This document shows, piece after piece, positions 59,731 to 64,000 of a DNA stretch of 64,000 nucleotides. The translations under genes and the position numbers were made by a program. The stretch comes from Ignelater luminosus (Eukaryota > Arthropoda > Insecta > Coleoptera > Elateridae): the NCBI GenBank assembly GCA_011009095.1, contig VTPC01091258.1, positions 248,001 through 312,000 on the forward strand, in the 5' to 3' direction. Within the stretch, counting starts at the first letter, position 1, and each line of letters opens with the position of its first letter. The notes under the pieces were generated by a model. The model did not search any database, was not told the origin of the DNA, and was given only the letters and a program-made list of their open reading frames with translations.

Positions 59731-59986
59731 AATGTGTACTGGGAAAGAGATTATTTTACATCAGTTTTTTGCTTGTGGGTGTTTGTAAGTGGTCAAAAGT
59801 CGATCATTCACATGCAAAGAAGCTCAGATTTTCTTAACGGTTAGGTCAATACCTCTAAAACGTTTTTCACAGATAAGCATTCTTATTTGAAGCGTTTTTG
59901 TCTGTTGTTCGATTTTGATCACTGCAATGGTTTAGGCAAAAAAAGAACAATTTTGATTTGCCTTCTGGCATGCAATGTAAAGTTTA

Positions 59987-60301
59987 GTGGCATTCAAAAC
60001 AATTAATAAAACAAAACACAAGTGGATAGGATACGTAAATTTAATGCAACAAATCAAAACGCTTACAGTAAATGTTCAAAATGACAATTATTTACATGGA
60101 TACAAATTAATGCATCGTATACAATTAAACAGTTCTCTTTGCATCATTAGAATATCGGTTTTTAAAGTATTTGTTGCATCTTCAATGCGTCTCCACTCTA
60201 AAAATAAAGTAATATTTAAAAAGATTAAACAGAAGATGATGATAATAATAATTTACTGCTTTATGCAGAATTCATACTATTACAGACTCTTTTCGAGCTA
60301 G
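59987..60301 (+). CDS. hypothetical ORF, probably chance
   Basis: A 104-codon open frame with low-complexity Lys/Ile content and no recognisable motif, lying between two transposon remains. Confidence 0.1.
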   Translation: MAFKTINKTKHKWIGYVNLMQQIKTLTVNVQNDNYLHGYKLMHRIQLNSSLCIIRISVFKVFVASSMRLHSKNKVIFKKIKQKMMIIIIYCFMQNSYYYRLFSS

Positions 60302-60330
60302 TTTGTAGTTGACTCTTCTTTACATACAAG

Positions 60331-61255
60331 CTGATTCAAAAGGTGTACACAGCTCTAGGGACTTATTAGACAAATGATTTGGAGTTAAAAACCATAACAC
60401 ACCCACATCCGATTCTTAAGGGTTACTGAGATAATGAGGGAAAACTAACTGCAGATTACATCTAGTTGCCACGCAAAATAACAACGAACAAACAATTCGT
60501 GAGTAGTAAGTTGCTTTAGTTATCTTCACGATTTGTGTCAGATAGTGTTGTTGTTATTATTATCAACAGTAGTTAATAATAATGGAGTATACTAATCGTA
60601 AATATGCTGCTATGCATTTTATTTATGAAACGTGTCATGGAAATGCAGCCTCAGCGGTATCTAAACTGTAGACATCCCGATCATCTAGTTTTTATAAGAA
60701 TTCACAATAACCTATGTGAATTCTGAAAACTCACTAATCGTCATCAATTCATCATGTTGCTCAAAACAATAATTTTGATCTTGAAGTTGATAGCATAAAT
60801 GTAATAATTGCTGACCCTACTACTAGTACCCGTAGAACTGCTAATCATCTAGGTTTGTCTCAAGTTCAGTGTGGCGTAGAATTCATGACAAAGGGTATTA
60901 TCTTTACCATTTACAAAGCGTGCAAACCTACGAAAAGGAGGCAATATTGCTTGACATAATTTTTGCAGTTGGTTGTTAAATGTCCTTGATGACACCCTAG
61001 ATTTCTTACGGCACATTTTGTGGACTGACGAAGCCCAGTTCACTAGAAATGAAGTAAAGAACTACCATAATCTGCATACATTGGCATTAGAAGATTCACA
61101 TGAAGTTCAGGAAACCAGATTTCAACATCGATTTAGCATAAATGTATGGGCTGGTATCATTGATGACCACTTAATTGGACCCGATTTGTGCAACATCGTT
61201 TTAATACTCAAAACTGCCTAAAGTTTCTTGAAGAAATTCTGTCTAATGTTGTAAT
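60331..61255 (+). pseudogene. IS630-type transposon, 5' two-thirds with broken transposase
   Basis: Starts at AAGCTGATTCAAAAGGTGTA with the long 5' leader typical of insect IS630-like elements (CCGATTCTTAAGGGTTACTG). The transposase begins at ATG 60582: MEYTNRKYAAMHFIYETCHG then NAASAVSKL and a stop. In other frames follow VDSINVIIADPTTSTRRTAN and LGLSQVQ (helix-turn-helix), then HILWTDEAQFTRNEV (first Asp, 61024) with ETRFQHRFSINVWAGIIDDH, and NTQNCLKFLEEILSNVV up to about 61255. Beyond that the element is lost, so the second and third catalytic residues and the right end are missing. Confidence 0.85.
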
Positions 61256-61259
61256 GTGT

Positions 61260-62520
61260 TTTAATCTGTTTTGAGATGCTACTGGCAAATTAAGTCTTTT
61301 TGGTATCGTTTTCATTTGACGTTGGAAAAACATGAATAGTAAGAAGTTAACAGGATATGTTTTAGACGCTAATACAGAATTAAATTATGTATACGACAAC
61401 ATAACGTATGACTGAATTTTAAATACCTCACCAGACACGCTTGGTTTTTTGGGATATGTTTGTGGTAAACAATGCGTCCAATTCTTTAAATACCTTAGCC
61501 CGACTATACCAAGAATGGCTTCGATAAATTTCTACATTCTTGTAAAACTTCTATATTATTCGGATATGTTCATAATTTTCTCCTTCTTTTTTAATTTGCC
61601 TCCATACCTACCAAAATTTTTATCGCACTGATTGTAGATGTGTCCTCTCACTGGAAAGATATGTGTTATTTCAATATTGCAAACTGAACTAAGCATAAAC
61701 AGAATGGTATTGCTAGTAGATTCATATTCTGACCACTAGCAGGTAATCAGAAAATTAAAAAAAAAGTAAACGGAGTTGGAGGCCTTTTTTTGGTTTTATT
61801 GTTAATAAAATAATAAAATGTGCTGCGACTGTCATTGTGGCAATGTCAATGACAAATGGCATTGTCTTTGCTGCCATTTAAGTGTACGAAATAAAACCAT
61901 GAGCATGAATGCAGTGTTTTTAGATTTGTTCCTACACGACGAAATTTATAAAATTTCATTTTTGAAGTTGTACATTCTCTCTGTCTATCTGTCAGTTTGT
62001 CTGTTACCATGTTCTCGTAACTTTACACGATATGTTATATATGAAATCAAATTAGAATTTTCTCCTGATTACAGATACATAATAGGTATTTCAATATCTC
62101 GAATAGATTTCGAAATAATCGAGATCGAAAATGGCGATTTTTAAATTTCGCCATGATCAATGCCTTGCATTTTCACTGGTTTATCATAGACGTAGCTAAG
62201 AATTATCCGGCTGTTCTTTATTTTGTGTATTGCAAAACAATCTAGAATTCTGACCGTTATTGTTGAAATTTAAATATCACTGTTTGGTGCAACATTTATT
62301 AATATACTTGAACAGCTTGAACTCACTTTTAACTAAAACCATAGAGAAACTAAACGTAAAAATTTTGTTGCGTGTAACAATCAAACAAATGCTTATCACA
62401 ACACATAGAATTGGAAATACTTGATAGAATTTGGTGGACGTATGGAACAAAATATGTAGATTCTATATATCCATTTAATGAAAAAAGGGCAGATTGAGCA
62501 ATTCGTTCGTTTTTCGTCAA
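61260..62520. other. unassigned AT-rich stretch
   Basis: The 108-codon frame at 61818-62144 (+) starts Cys/His-rich (MCCDCHCGNVNDKWHCLCCH) and then has a LSVYLSVCLLPC stretch. The Ile/Glu-rich end suggests a repeat rather than a gene. Not recognised. Confidence 0.3.
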
Positions 62521-62525
62521 ACTCA

Positions 62526-62828
62526 TCAATTATAGTAAACTAATTCTGTGGTAACTTGATGCAATTTAGTGTATTTAGTTTCACATGCCCCACCAATACG
62601 TGCTCGTTGACCACCATTGACGTAATCTTTATCATTATACGAGTTAGATGTGTCACACGAAATAAGTGATAACAGAAAGATTATACCTACATAAATAACA
62701 AATTTATTTAGTACATTACATTTAGTATGTGGGGACATGTTTGCTGTTTGTCGCTTATTGTTATGATAATAATTAACTCTTGTAGCGTGCACATTCATCG
62801 AGAGTAATGCAACAGTAAAGTAGTGCAC
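62526..62828 (-). CDS. candidate first exon of a small secreted protein
   Basis: A 100-codon minus-strand frame. The likely start is the third Met (62736-62738, context CAAACATGTCC). It gives a short polar N-terminus, a hydrophobic segment FVIYVGIIFLLSLI ending SC, typical of a signal peptide, and then a polar mature part, DTSNSYNDKDYVNGG and ARIGGACETKY. IGGAC resembles the opening of Cys-rich modules of secreted insect proteins, but only one mature Cys is present, so further exons would be needed. Possible donors (CAT/GTGAAA, CAA/GTTACC) are weak. I do not recognise the protein. Confidence 0.3.
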   Translation of the reverse strand: MHYFTVALLSMNVHATRVNYYHNNKRQTANMSPHTKCNVLNKFVIYVGIIFLLSLISCDTSNSYNDKDYVNGGQRARIGGACETKYTKLHQVTTELVYYN

Positions 62829-62829
62829 T

Positions 62830-64000
62830 TTTACTATTGCCCTATTCTATTAGTTCTGTTATTGGAAAACTGTTTAATTTGTTTTTGTTTTTGTTGAATA
62901 AAGAACAGTAGGTATTTTACATAGTAAAGATAGCATAAACAACTAATTATAGTAACTTTAATACTTTATTGAAGAAGAATCAATAATCAATAAAATGAAG
63001 TATTCTGAATTGAACAAGAATTAGTAGTGAAATATTATATTACTATAGAGTTTCCCCCAAACTACCCCGATACCCTTCTCGCAAACATCACTACAGCTAT
63101 ATTGCATACAGTTTGATAAAAAACGTTTGTAGAATTACCTACAACTAATAAATTCATCTTATTGGAAAACTCGGACTGTTACATTGAAGATATTTTAATA
63201 ACAAGGAGTGTTTTTTAAACAAGTGGATTTAAATAAATGTCATTTGTTAATTTTAAAAATAAATCGTCTTTGGGTGGATTCGAACAAAATCATTTAGTTT
63301 TGTAATTTATACGAACAGTAAAGAACTACTCGTGCAGTTTTAAAGAAATATGTTTTTCATCAGTGTAAACAACTCCGTTTCTCGAAGAGATCACAGTATA
63401 TCAGTGGGTTTTTAATAACGAAGATTGGGCTCTACGAATGTCACAGTCCTACAATAACCTACAATGTATTAGTGCAGTGGTTAAAACCATACCCCAGAAA
63501 AGCCCTAACAAAGACTTTTGAAGATGCTGCAACGAATACGAAATCCTTGCCCCTTGCCCTTGTGTTAAGTGCTTGCAGTTAAGGAGAAACTTCGCGCATA
63601 AAACGGCATAATTATGTTAACAATTTCTAGCCTCCATTCTAGCATATAAGGAATACAAAGTCCATAAAGAAGAGTTTGTAGTTTTAGAAACAGAAACTGT
63701 ATGGAAAAGACTCATTAATTGTAAGAAACGTTACAGCTACATTATTAACCACATTATTAATTTCAAAAAACGAAATCCATCTGATCAATTCCTTTTTTTA
63801 GTTGTTCTATCAGAGAAACTTCATTTCAAACATCTGAAGAATAAAATTTCGCTAGCTATAATTTTTTTGTTGCGCTTATAGTATTTATAATAAACTCCCA
63901 CTCACAGAACTATAAAAACAAGCATGTTTTATTCAAGAAACTTGAACATAACGACTTTCGCCAAAAATAATAATTAGATACTCGTGCCGTTGCTAAGGAC
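62830..64000. other. unassigned AT-rich stretch
   Basis: Nothing recognised. A GGTGGATTCGAAC motif at 63275 resembles a B box, but no tRNA-like fold was found around it. Confidence 0.4.

Noticed and set aside
63240-63320. tRNA gene suggested by GGTGGATTCGAAC
   Set aside because: No A box, acceptor stem or cloverleaf could be drawn around it.

Overview
The window looks like a gene-poor stretch of an arthropod genome, most likely an insect and quite possibly a beetle or another transposon-rich order. The base composition is strongly A+T-rich, no open reading frame is long, and I found no host gene supported beyond a candidate exon. Almost everything recognisable is a transposable element or its remains, all of it broken by stops, frameshifts or deletions. 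The window is best read as a large intergenic or intronic region made of old and younger mobile elements. The species call is inference from the element families, not from a host gene.

Layout. 1-1150: 3' part of a pogo/Tigger-type transposase. 2731-2882 and 4203-4646: short inverted-repeat elements, the second with hAT-like ends and a near-perfect 8-bp duplication. 4880-5180: LINE remnant. 6905-9995: R2-like non-LTR element with a restriction-like endonuclease domain, split cleanly by a 1.9-kb DD41D Tc1/mariner-superfamily transposon (7992-9902). 10090-10440, 13435-14110, 17995-18900 and 25460-25680: further LINE remnants. 11787-12832: 1.05-kb near-complete palindrome. 15080-15440: IS630-type transposase relic. 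23890-24255: Penelope-like endonuclease remnant. 30605-33390: repeat family with a tRNA-like module, surrounding an internally deleted mariner (31438-32362). 37317-37752 and 46182-46602: hAT-like short elements. 46992-47577: second large inverted-repeat element. 47672-51390: Ginger-like integrase DNA transposon with about 210-bp terminal inverted repeats, holding two further elements nested inside each other. 51582-52870: LINE with a (TAG)n tail. 53807-54480, 56870-57832 and 60331-61255: three more broken Tc1/IS630 elements. 58485-59356: composite palindromic element. 59537-59730: a diverged relative of the 11.8-kb palindrome.

How they relate. Most DNA transposons share TACAGGG-like ends and TA duplications, which points to the Tc1/mariner/IS630 superfamily as the main builder of the region. 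The large palindromes carry the same kind of ends and no coding capacity, so they were probably moved by transposases of that superfamily. All eight non-LTR retroelement fragments I could orient lie on the minus strand; Penelope and most DNA transposon genes are on the plus strand. The least ordinary object is the Ginger-like transposon: its integrase retains D, D and E, its ends are TG...CA, it is flanked by TATA on both sides, and it carries a three-level nest of elements. No intact transposase was found, so nothing here appears autonomously active.
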